Source: a virus. From it: a stretch of 64,000 nucleotides of DNA. Below the pieces are notes generated by a model. That model did no database searches. It worked only from the letters and a program-made list of their open reading frames with translations, and was not told the DNA's origin. Below, piece by piece: positions 27,610 to 34,483 of the stretch (its first letter is position 1; each line of letters opens with the position of its first letter). The stretch spans positions 115,403-179,402 of IMG/VR virus record IMGVR_UViG_3300027906_000002, one strand, 5' to 3'. A program made the position numbers and the translations under genes.

Positions 27610-27695
27610 TGTGAGGTGACGAAATTGGTAAACGTGTCAGTCTGTTTAACTGATGTTCCTGGCGGGACTTGAAGGTTCGACTCCTTCCCTCACAG
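27610..27695 (+). tRNA. tRNA with class II (long variable arm) fold and GUU anticodon
   Basis: 86 bases fold fully: acceptor TGTGAGG/CCTCACA (7 bp), D stem ACG/CGT around a loop with the conserved GG, anticodon stem TCAGT/ACTGA with loop CTGTTTA, a 17-base variable region with stem GTTCC/GGGAC, T stem GAAGG/CCTTC with TTCGACT, discriminator G. No CCA is encoded. Anticodon bases 27644-27646 are GTT (Asn). U1-A72 and G73 fit Asn, but the long variable arm and D-arm layout are Leu/Ser type, and position 37 is U instead of a purine. Either an unusual functional tRNA or a degenerate one; aminoacid identity is uncertain. Confidence 0.82.
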
Positions 27696-27727
27696 TTTAT
27701 GCATATATAATATACTTGATATTTATT

Positions 27728-28234
27728 ATGAATCATAGGGTAGTTGATAATTTTTTAACCCATCATGAGTTGGCACATCTACAAGAAGTATATCTTGAAG
27801 ATGACTTTCCTTGGTTTTGGGGACCAACAACTGTACCTTATGAGGGATCCAATTGTGAAAATGAATTAGATAACTATCAATTCTACCATCCATTTTATGT
27901 TCCAGGAATGTATAATAATACACCGTACTGGAACATACTCGATCCTATAATAAAAAAACTTGGTGTTAGATCTCTTCTAAGAATAAAGGGAAACTTAACT
28001 ACAAGAACTACAGAAATAGTTGAACATGGATATCATGTAGATTTTAAATGGGATGATTCTTTAACAGCAATTTACTATGTTAATAGTAATGATGGGTATA
28101 CCATATTTGAAGATGGTACTAAAATAGAAAGTGTAGAGAACCGTATTGTCATCTTCCCAGTCCATCATAAACATAGTGGTACTAGTTGTACTAACGAAAA
28201 AAGAAGAGTTATTATTAATTTCAATTACTTCTAA
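27728..28234 (+). CDS. 2OG-Fe(II) oxygenase-like protein
   Basis: 168 residues from the ATG at 27728; an in-frame ATG at 27653 is rejected because it lies inside the tRNA. The N-terminus (Val-Val-Asp-Asn-Phe-Leu-Thr-His) is typical of prolyl-hydroxylase-like proteins. Ligands: His-Val-Asp in GYHVDFKWD, distal His in VHHKHSG and Arg ten residues later in KRRVIINF. Substrate unknown; a protein or small-molecule hydroxylase is inferred. Confidence 0.78.
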   Translation: MNHRVVDNFLTHHELAHLQEVYLEDDFPWFWGPTTVPYEGSNCENELDNYQFYHPFYVPGMYNNTPYWNILDPIIKKLGVRSLLRIKGNLTTRTTEIVEHGYHVDFKWDDSLTAIYYVNSNDGYTIFEDGTKIESVENRIVIFPVHHKHSGTSCTNEKRRVIINFNYF

Positions 28235-28237
28235 ATA
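28231..28237 (+). promoter_or_regulatory. Candidate late promoter variant (CTAAATA)
   Basis: CTAAATA followed by G overlaps the preceding stop codon and lies about 23 bases before the ATG at 28260. Weak evidence alone, but it fits the recurring element seen at other operon starts. Confidence 0.3.
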
Positions 28238-28259
28238 GTCCGTAACCTTTCTCAACATT

Positions 28260-28523
28260 ATGATATTTTTAATCTCAATAATGTCATTTGCAAACTTTGT
28301 ATTTTATCCTTTAGTGATAGGATGTATAGTTGCATTCGTTATTGAATCTATTTTCAGAGCACAAGATAAAGCACCTCAAGTGCTTCGATCTATGGCAGTT
28401 AGAAAGTACTTCTGGAGACAAGCATGGTTATTCAACATCATTTGGTTTGTTGGATATTTTATATTGTTGATAACAAATAGACCAGGCACACAAGCAATGC
28501 CTGATATGATATGGCAGGGTTAA
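28260..28523 (+). CDS. Small membrane protein, two predicted helices
   Basis: 87 residues with hydrophobic segments at about 2-28 and 56-74 separated by a basic stretch (Arg-Lys-Tyr-Phe-Trp-Arg). An internal ATG at 28281 could also start it. No conserved functional motif seen. Adjacent to the next gene with no gap. Confidence 0.6.
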   Translation: MIFLISIMSFANFVFYPLVIGCIVAFVIESIFRAQDKAPQVLRSMAVRKYFWRQAWLFNIIWFVGYFILLITNRPGTQAMPDMIWQG

Positions 28524-28718
28524 ATGATGCAATTTCATGAAAAGGATATATCACGTATACTACATGCATGTGAGTATTACAGAAGCATTGTGAGAAGTCA
28601 GGATGAGGATCTTGCTTCTAAGTATGATAAGGTTATACATAAAATACATAGTTATAAAGAAGAAATGGAATGCCCAAACTGTTGGGATCCAGAATCGGTA
28701 TGTAATTTACACTTATGA
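28524..28718 (+). CDS. Small Cys-containing hypothetical protein
   Basis: 64 residues. Helical N-terminus, then Cys-Pro-Asn-Cys-Trp-Asp-Pro and a Cys-Asn-Leu-His end that could bind zinc. Overlaps the following gene as ATGA. Function unknown. Confidence 0.6.
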   Translation: MMQFHEKDISRILHACEYYRSIVRSQDEDLASKYDKVIHKIHSYKEEMECPNCWDPESVCNLHL

Positions 28719-29014
28719 AATACACAGATTTTAAAGAACCTAAGTACGGTTCTAATAAAGAGGGGATAGAAGTTATAGGTGGTGGAAAAGAGAAAGATTT
28801 CACCTTAGACATACTATCAGATAAAATTCATTATTACCATGCTGCTATATCAGCAAAGGAAGCTAGGTCTCTTTTAGAAAAGGAAGTTAAAGAATGGGAA
28901 GTTAAAAAAAATATATCCGATGTAGATTTTTGGCTGAACTACTTACCAGAATTAACAATATTCCTTTCTAGACAACCTTTATCTAAGGTAAGGAAGTGGA
29001 TTGAAGATAAATAA
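28715..29014 (+). CDS. Hypothetical protein
   Basis: 99 residues, soluble, mixed charge with a helical middle (Ala-Lys-Glu-Ala-Arg-Ser-Leu-Leu-Glu-Lys-Glu) and Trp near the end. ATGA overlap upstream; its stop overlaps the next tiny gene. No family recognised. Confidence 0.6.
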   Translation: MKYTDFKEPKYGSNKEGIEVIGGGKEKDFTLDILSDKIHYYHAAISAKEARSLLEKEVKEWEVKKNISDVDFWLNYLPELTIFLSRQPLSKVRKWIEDK

Positions 29015-29100
29015 TGTTTGTAACCTTGTTTCCATTTTTGTTAACTGCACTGTTAGTAACAGGAATGCACATGGCATGGCCGCTTAAGCATCGAGGATAA
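29014..29100 (+). CDS. Tiny membrane peptide (28 aa)
   Basis: ATG overlaps the previous stop (TAATG) and its own stop overlaps the gp3 start (TAATG), so it sits exactly in the coupling chain. The sequence is a single hydrophobic helix (Phe, Leu, Val, Ala) with a short basic tail. The exact coupling on both sides supports translation; function unknown. Confidence 0.5.
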   Translation: MFVTLFPFLLTALLVTGMHMAWPLKHRG

Positions 29101-29675
29101 TGGCAAATTGGTATCAGGACCAACTTACAAATAAGAATTTCTTATCACCTATAGGATTTGTCTTCTTGCTTGAGAAAGCGAGGAAGACTTCTTTCTTGTG
29201 TCAGAAAGCAGAGATACCATCAATAACTTTAGGTAAAGTTGATATTCCTACTAGGGGTATGGTTTCAATTCCTATAGAAGGTAATGTACAATATGGGGAA
29301 TTGAATATAGAATTTATTGTTGATGAGGATCTTAGAAATTATATGGAACTCCATAATTGGATAAGAGCTCTTGGTGTTCCACAAGGAGATGCTGTATCAA
29401 CTGAAGCATTTAAAAATGCCCATAGAAATCCAAGGATACCAACAGGTCAATATAAGGGATATAATGATTATAGATATTCAGATGCAACGTTACAAGTATT
29501 GAATAATAATAATTTAGTTAACTTTGATGTAGTATTTAAAGATGTATTTCCAGTAGCATTATCCACTATGCCCTTTGATGTTACTGGAACGGATAATGAT
29601 TATTTAACAGCTACAGCAACCTTCGAGTATGTACTGTACGAAGTCAGAGAAACGAACCAACAGAAATTGAGGTAG
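29100..29675 (+). CDS. gp3: Tail tube terminator / tail completion protein gp3
   Basis: 191 residues (T4: 176). gp3 caps the head-proximal end of the tail tube before gp15 joins. Similarity to T4 gp3 is clear at Phe-Ile-Val-Asp-Glu-Asp-Leu-Arg-Asn-Tyr-Met-Glu and the following Trp-Ile, and in an Ile-Pro-Ser-Ile-Thr-Leu-Gly-Lys-Val segment. It is the last late-type gene before the recombination cluster. Confidence 0.85.
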   Translation: MANWYQDQLTNKNFLSPIGFVFLLEKARKTSFLCQKAEIPSITLGKVDIPTRGMVSIPIEGNVQYGELNIEFIVDEDLRNYMELHNWIRALGVPQGDAVSTEAFKNAHRNPRIPTGQYKGYNDYRYSDATLQVLNNNNLVNFDVVFKDVFPVALSTMPFDVTGTDNDYLTATATFEYVLYEVRETNQQKLR

Positions 29676-29704
29676 TTGCAAAATTTCTAGATCTGTGGTA
29701 CTAT
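29676..29704 (+). promoter_or_regulatory. Candidate host-type (early) promoter with extended -10
   Basis: TTGCAA (29676-29681), 17-base spacer, TACTAT (29699-29704) preceded by TGG, an extended -10 form. It overlaps the gp3 stop codon and lies 40 bases ahead of the gene at 29744, where the map changes from late structural to early recombination genes. Confidence 0.45.
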
Positions 29705-29743
29705 TGAAAGACTATACATATTGTGGTATGGGAGGTCTAGGGA

Positions 29744-30025
29744 ATGGCATTAAGAAAAGGAGATCGGTTGCCTAAGCAACCAAAGAAAAAACCTATCACA
29801 GAATGGGATGATTCTAACTGGAGACAGGAAGCAAAGGGTTACACCACCAACACTCTCCATCTAGAGTTGCTTGAGAATGGACCTAAGAGTCTATCTCAAT
29901 CATGGATAATGAATGCTTTAAAGCAAAAGTGGATGAAGATGAAAGGGTATGCTCATCCAGAACCACCTGATGTATCATCATCGATGAAAGAATTTTTTGC
30001 AAAAACTAAAGATCAAGGTATATGA
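29744..30025 (+). CDS. Conserved cyanophage hypothetical protein
   Basis: 93 residues, basic N-terminus with Pro/Lys repeats, then Trp-Asp-Asp-Ser-Asn-Trp and a Met/Lys-rich helix; the end contains Pro-Glu-Pro-Pro-Asp. No membrane segment. First gene of the uvsY-uvsW transcript and coupled by overlap (ATGA) to the next. Function unknown. Confidence 0.65.
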   Translation: MALRKGDRLPKQPKKKPITEWDDSNWRQEAKGYTTNTLHLELLENGPKSLSQSWIMNALKQKWMKMKGYAHPEPPDVSSSMKEFFAKTKDQGI

Positions 30026-30303
30026 TATTCTGGATTGGTTTCACCCTCATGTTTTTCAATGAGGGTTTTGTTATGATGAGACATGTATCACCGTGGTTCT
30101 CAAAGCAAAGAGATAAGTTTATTGATAAGTATGGTGCTAATGTATGGTACAGATTTCACGGTACATTAGATTATACTTGGATAGGACTTGTGACAATTGG
30201 ATTGATAGTTAATCCTAATAAGTTATTACACATAGCAGCATTAGTAGCATTTTGGACTACTTCATTTTTAATATTCTATGCACCAAGGTGGATTAAAAGA
30301 TAA
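30022..30303 (+). CDS. Membrane protein, three predicted helices
   Basis: 93 residues. Hydrophobic segments near residues 2-20, 50-62 and 68-88 with a basic C-terminus (Arg-Trp-Ile-Lys-Arg), suggesting an inner-membrane protein. Its 3' end overlaps uvsY by one base. Contains a hairpin-plus-T-run at 30043-30070 inside its coding region. Confidence 0.6.
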   Translation: MIFWIGFTLMFFNEGFVMMRHVSPWFSKQRDKFIDKYGANVWYRFHGTLDYTWIGLVTIGLIVNPNKLLHIAALVAFWTTSFLIFYAPRWIKR

Positions 30304-30731
30304 TGAATTTAGAAAATCTTCAGGAGATGTGGAAGACTGATAGTATCATAGATACTGAGAAGTATGGTGAAGAATCAGTAAGGATACCTCAACTCCATAT
30401 GAGATATATGGAGTTTTTTAATACCTTCTCTCTAATGAAAAAAGATAGAGAGTCTGAAATGAGAATGATGGTTAGAGATAAATGGGTATTTTATAAAGGG
30501 AAAGCACCAGCAAGTGTATACAAAGAAGTACCGTTTGATTTAAAACTTACTACAAACGATGAGATTAAAATGTTTATTGCTGCTGATGATGAGGTCAGAA
30601 AGCTACAACTGAAGATCGACTATATAGAACAAACGATCTTCTTTCTTGATGGTGTGTTACGTCAAATTAATGGCCGTAACTACCAAATTAAAAATGCTAT
30701 TGAGTGGGAGAGATTTCAAAGTGGAATGTAA
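30303..30731 (+). CDS. uvsY: Recombination mediator UvsY
   Basis: 142 residues (T4: 137). UvsY loads UvsX recombinase onto single-stranded DNA covered by gp32. Support: Asn-Leu-Gln-Glu-Met-Trp-Lys near the start, Phe-Tyr-Lys-Gly-Lys-Ala in the middle, the Ile-Glu-Gln-Thr-Ile helix and Ile-Lys-Asn-Ala-Ile-Glu-Trp-Glu-Arg-Phe at the end, plus the usual uvsY-uvsW adjacency. Confidence 0.9.
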   Translation: MNLENLQEMWKTDSIIDTEKYGEESVRIPQLHMRYMEFFNTFSLMKKDRESEMRMMVRDKWVFYKGKAPASVYKEVPFDLKLTTNDEIKMFIAADDEVRKLQLKIDYIEQTIFFLDGVLRQINGRNYQIKNAIEWERFQSGM

Positions 30732-30734
30732 ATC

Positions 30735-32207
30735 ATGGCAGATCTCGTTATTCAGAAGAAGAACGAAGTTTATTTAAAGATACAAGCAGAGCCTCATCTC
30801 CACAAAGAGGCAGCAGAATATTTTACATTTGAAATACCTTCTGCAAAATACATGCAGAAGACAAGAAGATATAAAGGTTGGGACGGTAAAGTAAGATTAT
30901 ACTCACCTGCTACTGGAGAGATCTATTGCGGTTTAATAAATTATCTAACTGACTGGGCAAAGGAAAAGGGATATCATTATGAGTATTTGGAATCTCAACA
31001 CTTTGGTCATCCCAAGGATCAGAATGATCTAATAACTCCTGAGTCTGTAGTTGGATTTGTAAAAGCTTTACGTCTTCCTGTAAAGGTTCGGGACTACCAG
31101 TACGCAGCAATATACGAGTCCCTACGATACAACAGAGCACTCCTATTGTCGCCAACTGCAAGCGGGAAAAGCCTAATGATTTATTCATTGGTTCGATTTC
31201 ATGTGAATGTTAAAAGGAATGTACTTATTATAGTACCAACTACCTCTCTTGTCGAACAAATGTATAAAGACTTTAAAGAGTATGGTTGGAATGTTAAAGA
31301 TCATTGCCATAGAATTTATGGTGGTAAAGAAAAGTATACAGACCATGATGTAGTTATATCAACTTGGCAATCAATTTATAAGGAACCACGTAAATGGTTT
31401 GAAAGGTTTGATGTTGTGATTGGTGATGAGGCTCATTTATTTAAAGCTAAATCGCTTACTGCAATTATGAATAAGTTGCATAGTTGTAAATATCGTATTG
31501 GATTTACTGGTACTTTAGATGGTACTGAATGTAATCAGTTAGTGTTGGAAGGTGTGTTTGGTAAATGTTCTAAGATTACTAGGACATCTGATCTAATGAA
31601 GAAGGGGTATGTTGCTAAGTTAAAGGTGGAGGTTATTGTATTAAAACATGATGAACAAATCTTTGAAGGGTATCAAGATGAAATGGAATATCTTTGTGAG
31701 CATGAACAACGTAATCATTTTATCCGTAACCTAGTATGTGATCTTAAGGGAAACACATTGGTACTATTCAACTACGTGGAGAAGCACGGGCTACCTTTGT
31801 ATGAGATGATAAATAGTCATACCGACAGACCAGTACATTTAGTTTATGGTGGAGTGGATGTCGATGACCGAGAACAAATTCGTAAATTAGTAGAACATGA
31901 AAACAACTCAATTATTGTTGCCTCTTATGGCACTTTCAGTACTGGGATTAACATTAGGCGGTTGCACAACCTCGTCTTCGCCAGTCCCTCCAAGTCCAGA
32001 GTCCGTAATCTCCAATCAATTGGAAGGGTTCTCAGGAATTCCAGAGACAAAGTAGAAGCAACTTTATATGATATAGCTGACGATATTAGTAGAGATAATG
32101 GGAAGAACTATACTCTTCTCCATCTCTTTGAAAGATTGAAAATATATAAAGAAGAAAATTTTAATTATGAAATTGTAGAGATTAAACTCAAACCTCATGG
32201 CAATTAA
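30735..32207 (+). CDS. uvsW: UvsW helicase
   Basis: 490 residues (T4: about 500). An SF2 RNA-DNA and branched-DNA helicase that removes R-loops and switches replication to recombination-dependent starts. Walker A is SPTASGKS near 138-145, the DEAH box is in Gly-Asp-Glu-Ala-His near 230, followed by Gly-Phe-Thr-Gly-Thr (motif III) and Gln-Ser-Ile-Gly-Arg-Val-Leu-Arg (motif VI). The 3' end overlaps the next gene by 11 bases. Confidence 0.95.
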   Translation: MADLVIQKKNEVYLKIQAEPHLHKEAAEYFTFEIPSAKYMQKTRRYKGWDGKVRLYSPATGEIYCGLINYLTDWAKEKGYHYEYLESQHFGHPKDQNDLITPESVVGFVKALRLPVKVRDYQYAAIYESLRYNRALLLSPTASGKSLMIYSLVRFHVNVKRNVLIIVPTTSLVEQMYKDFKEYGWNVKDHCHRIYGGKEKYTDHDVVISTWQSIYKEPRKWFERFDVVIGDEAHLFKAKSLTAIMNKLHSCKYRIGFTGTLDGTECNQLVLEGVFGKCSKITRTSDLMKKGYVAKLKVEVIVLKHDEQIFEGYQDEMEYLCEHEQRNHFIRNLVCDLKGNTLVLFNYVEKHGLPLYEMINSHTDRPVHLVYGGVDVDDREQIRKLVEHENNSIIVASYGTFSTGINIRRLHNLVFASPSKSRVRNLQSIGRVLRNSRDKVEATLYDIADDISRDNGKNYTLLHLFERLKIYKEENFNYEIVEIKLKPHGN

Positions 32208-32634
32208 TTACGCTAGACATGAAGAAGAATTTCATGGAGTTTTCAAACTCGTCAGTGGAGAGGAAGTGCTTGCCAAGGCTGTATTAACAAATGAAAATGA
32301 AGAGACTCTATGTTTTCTTCAAGACCCTGTATGTATACAAGTGGTCAATCAGGATATGGGTAAAGGGAAAATGATGAGAGGTATGGGATTTCACAAGTGG
32401 ATGCAATTATCTGATGAAGACTTTTTTATAGTTAGAGAAAAGGATGTGTTAAGTGTTGCCTCTATGTCTAAAGAAGTTATGTTTATGTATGAAGGATTTT
32501 TAGCGAACGAGGAAGCACCACATAAAACAGCCGAGCGTACGGCTCGTAGAGAAACAGAATTAAAAAAGACTCAAGGATACATAGGATCCATTAAACAAGC
32601 TAGACAAATATTTGAAAAACTATATTACTCATAG
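32197..32634 (+). CDS. Sm-like small beta-barrel protein (conserved cyanophage)
   Basis: 145 residues. The N-terminal part (Gly-Val-Phe-Lys-Leu-Val-Ser-Gly-Glu-Glu-Val-Leu-Ala) followed by a Pro-Val-Cys-Ile strand and Glu-Lys-Asp-Val-Leu-Ser-Val resembles LSm-type folds; the C-terminal third is a charged helix. Two further genes (55835 and 56160) share this plan. RNA binding or transcription control is inferred from fold resemblance only. Confidence 0.6.
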   Translation: MAINYARHEEEFHGVFKLVSGEEVLAKAVLTNENEETLCFLQDPVCIQVVNQDMGKGKMMRGMGFHKWMQLSDEDFFIVREKDVLSVASMSKEVMFMYEGFLANEEAPHKTAERTARRETELKKTQGYIGSIKQARQIFEKLYYS

Positions 32635-32673
32635 TATATCCCTGAACCCTTAACATGGTTAGTCTATATAAAT

Positions 32674-32702
32674 TTGACAACTTTGTCAAGCTCTATTATA
32701 AT
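32674..32702 (+). promoter_or_regulatory. Consensus sigma-70-type promoter for gp55, overlapped by a palindrome
   Basis: Exact TTGACA (32674-32679) and TATAAT (32697-32702) with an ideal 17-base spacer, 23 bases upstream of the gp55 ATG. The -35 and part of the spacer form TTGACAA-CT-TTGTCAA (32674-32689), a 7-bp inverted repeat suited to a dimeric repressor. CTATATAAA just upstream is a possible second, late element. The best host-type promoter in the window. Confidence 0.85.
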
Positions 32703-32724
32703 GTAATCATAATCGAACACCGAT

Positions 32725-33195
32725 ATGAAAAGAGTTGCTAAGAAGAAAGAACACTATGTTAATAATGCAGACTTCCTAGCTGCCATTGTTAAGTATAAGG
32801 ATAAGGTTGAGATTGCTGAGAAGCAAGGTCTGCCTAAACCTCGTGTCAATAATTATATTGGGGGATGCTTTTTAAAGATAGCAACACACCTATCTTATAG
32901 ACCAAACTTTATCAACTACATGTATAAAGATGATATGGTTTGTGATGGCATAGAAAATTGTATACAGTACATAGATAATTTTGATCCAGCAAAGAGTAAA
33001 AATCCATTTGCATATTTTACACAGATAGTGTATTATGCGTTCCTACGTCGTATTGCTAAAGAGAAACGCCAGATGGACATCAAAGATAAAATTTTAGAGA
33101 AGTCTGGATACGAGCATGTATTCTCAACTGATGGTGATACTAGTGCTGATTATGGTGGCATAAAGAATCGTGTTGAAATGAATCAGAAGAGATGA
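32725..33195 (+). CDS. gp55: Late-transcription sigma factor gp55
   Basis: 156 residues (T4: 185). gp55 replaces the host sigma factor and directs RNA polymerase to late promoters such as TATAAATA. It shows the helical, sigma-region-2-like stretch Asp-Gly-Ile-Glu-Asn-Cys-Ile-Gln-Tyr-Ile-Asp-Asn-Phe-Asp and Phe-Ala-Tyr-Phe-Thr-Gln-Ile-Val-Tyr-Tyr-Ala-Phe, as in T4 gp55. It has its own consensus promoter and overlaps gp47. Confidence 0.93.
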   Translation: MKRVAKKKEHYVNNADFLAAIVKYKDKVEIAEKQGLPKPRVNNYIGGCFLKIATHLSYRPNFINYMYKDDMVCDGIENCIQYIDNFDPAKSKNPFAYFTQIVYYAFLRRIAKEKRQMDIKDKILEKSGYEHVFSTDGDTSADYGGIKNRVEMNQKR

Positions 33196-34223
33196 AGATC
33201 TTACTGATAACAGATCAACACTTCGGTGTCCGTAATGACAATCTTCATTTTGTTGAGCACTATAGAAAGTTCTATAGTAAAATTGTAATACCCTTTCTTA
33301 AAGCATCGGGTATTAAAGAGATTATAAATTTAGGTGATACGTTTGATAGACGTAAGTATGTTAACTTTATGTCTCTTGAAGCAGCGAAGGAGATGTGGTT
33401 TGATCCTGTTAAAGAATTAGGATGTAAGATGACTGCCTTGGTTGGTAATCATGACATATATTATAAGAACACATTAAGGATTAACTCACCAGATGAGTTG
33501 TTAGGAGGATATGATATAGATGTTATCACTGAACCCAGTACCCGTAATTTTGACGGTACTGACATTCTATTACTTCCTTGGATATGTGATGAGAACTACG
33601 ACAGAACCTTACGAAGCATCGCAGAAAGTACTGCACCTGTCTGTATGGGCCATCTTGAGCTTAACGGCTTTGAAGCTCATCCAGGTCATGTCATGAATAC
33701 TGGTATTGATATGACTATGTTTAAACAGTTTGAGAAGGTATTCTCAGGACACTATCACACTAAATCTAATAGGGATAATTGTTATTATCTCGGTAACCCA
33801 TATCAATTATATTGGAATGACTACGGACAAAAAAGAGGGTTCCATGTCTTTGATACAGAGACTCTACGAACTACTTTCTATAGAAATCCCTTTGACACTT
33901 TTCATAAGTTGTATTATAATGGTGGAGTTACTATCCCGCCTGAAGAAGAAATTAAAGGAACCTTCGTCAAACTCATAGTAGAGGACAAGGGTGATTATGC
34001 TAAGTTTGATTATGTAGTGAGGCAACTCCAAGATATTGGTTTAGCCGATCTTAAGATTGTAGAAGATTTGAGTGTTGATTTAGAAAGGGGTGATTCGGTT
34101 GTAGAGACTGAGGACACCATGACATTACTAGACAACTACGTCGATGAAATTGATCTTAAGGTTAATCGAAATAATGTTAAAAACATTATGAGATCATTGT
34201 ACTTAGAAGCTTCTGAACTTTAA
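33192..34223 (+). CDS. gp47: Recombination nuclease subunit gp47 (Mre11/SbcD-like)
   Basis: 343 residues (T4: 339). Nuclease partner of gp46 that processes DNA ends for recombination and degrades host DNA. Metallophosphatase motifs: Thr-Asp-Gln-His-Phe-Gly-Val-Arg (about 6-13), Leu-Gly-Asp-Thr-Phe-Asp-Arg-Arg, Val-Gly-Asn-His-Asp, Gly-His-Leu-Glu and Ser-Gly-His-Tyr-His. Overlaps gp55 upstream and the next small gene downstream. Confidence 0.95.
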   Translation: MKILLITDQHFGVRNDNLHFVEHYRKFYSKIVIPFLKASGIKEIINLGDTFDRRKYVNFMSLEAAKEMWFDPVKELGCKMTALVGNHDIYYKNTLRINSPDELLGGYDIDVITEPSTRNFDGTDILLLPWICDENYDRTLRSIAESTAPVCMGHLELNGFEAHPGHVMNTGIDMTMFKQFEKVFSGHYHTKSNRDNCYYLGNPYQLYWNDYGQKRGFHVFDTETLRTTFYRNPFDTFHKLYYNGGVTIPPEEEIKGTFVKLIVEDKGDYAKFDYVVRQLQDIGLADLKIVEDLSVDLERGDSVVETEDTMTLLDNYVDEIDLKVNRNNVKNIMRSLYLEASEL

Positions 34224-34483
34224 TGTTTATTTTAACTGAGAAAGATACTGGTGGCGTATACGCTCTTCCAAATAATGATAACGTTAAAACCGTTCATATG
34301 TTTGAGCAAGAGGATGACGCTGTAAGATATCTTGAACAGTTACAAGCTATCGATTACAAAAGAACACTAGAATTAATGGAAATAGATGTTGATGCTGTTG
34401 CCATTAATTGTGATAAATTTGGATATGCTTATTCAATAGTCACTAAAAATGATTTAATTTTACCTCCAACTAAATCGGAATGA
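34223..34483 (+). CDS. DUF3110-like small protein
   Basis: 86 residues between gp47 and gp46. The pattern Met-Phe-Glu-Gln-Glu-Asp-Asp-Ala-Val-Arg-Tyr followed by Ile-Asp, Cys and Phe-Gly-Tyr resembles the cyanobacterial and plant DUF3110 family, whose function is unknown. Coupled to both neighbours by one- to four-base overlaps. Confidence 0.6.
   Translation: MFILTEKDTGGVYALPNNDNVKTVHMFEQEDDAVRYLEQLQAIDYKRTLELMEIDVDAVAINCDKFGYAYSIVTKNDLILPPTKSE

Noticed and set aside
27610-27695. tRNA as an integration (att) site
   Set aside because: No integrase, repressor or repeated tRNA end is seen, and the gene set is that of a lytic T4-like phage.
27653-27727. Earlier ATG for the oxygenase at 27728
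   Set aside because: The ATG lies within the tRNA gene, and the extra residues are not like oxygenase N-termini.
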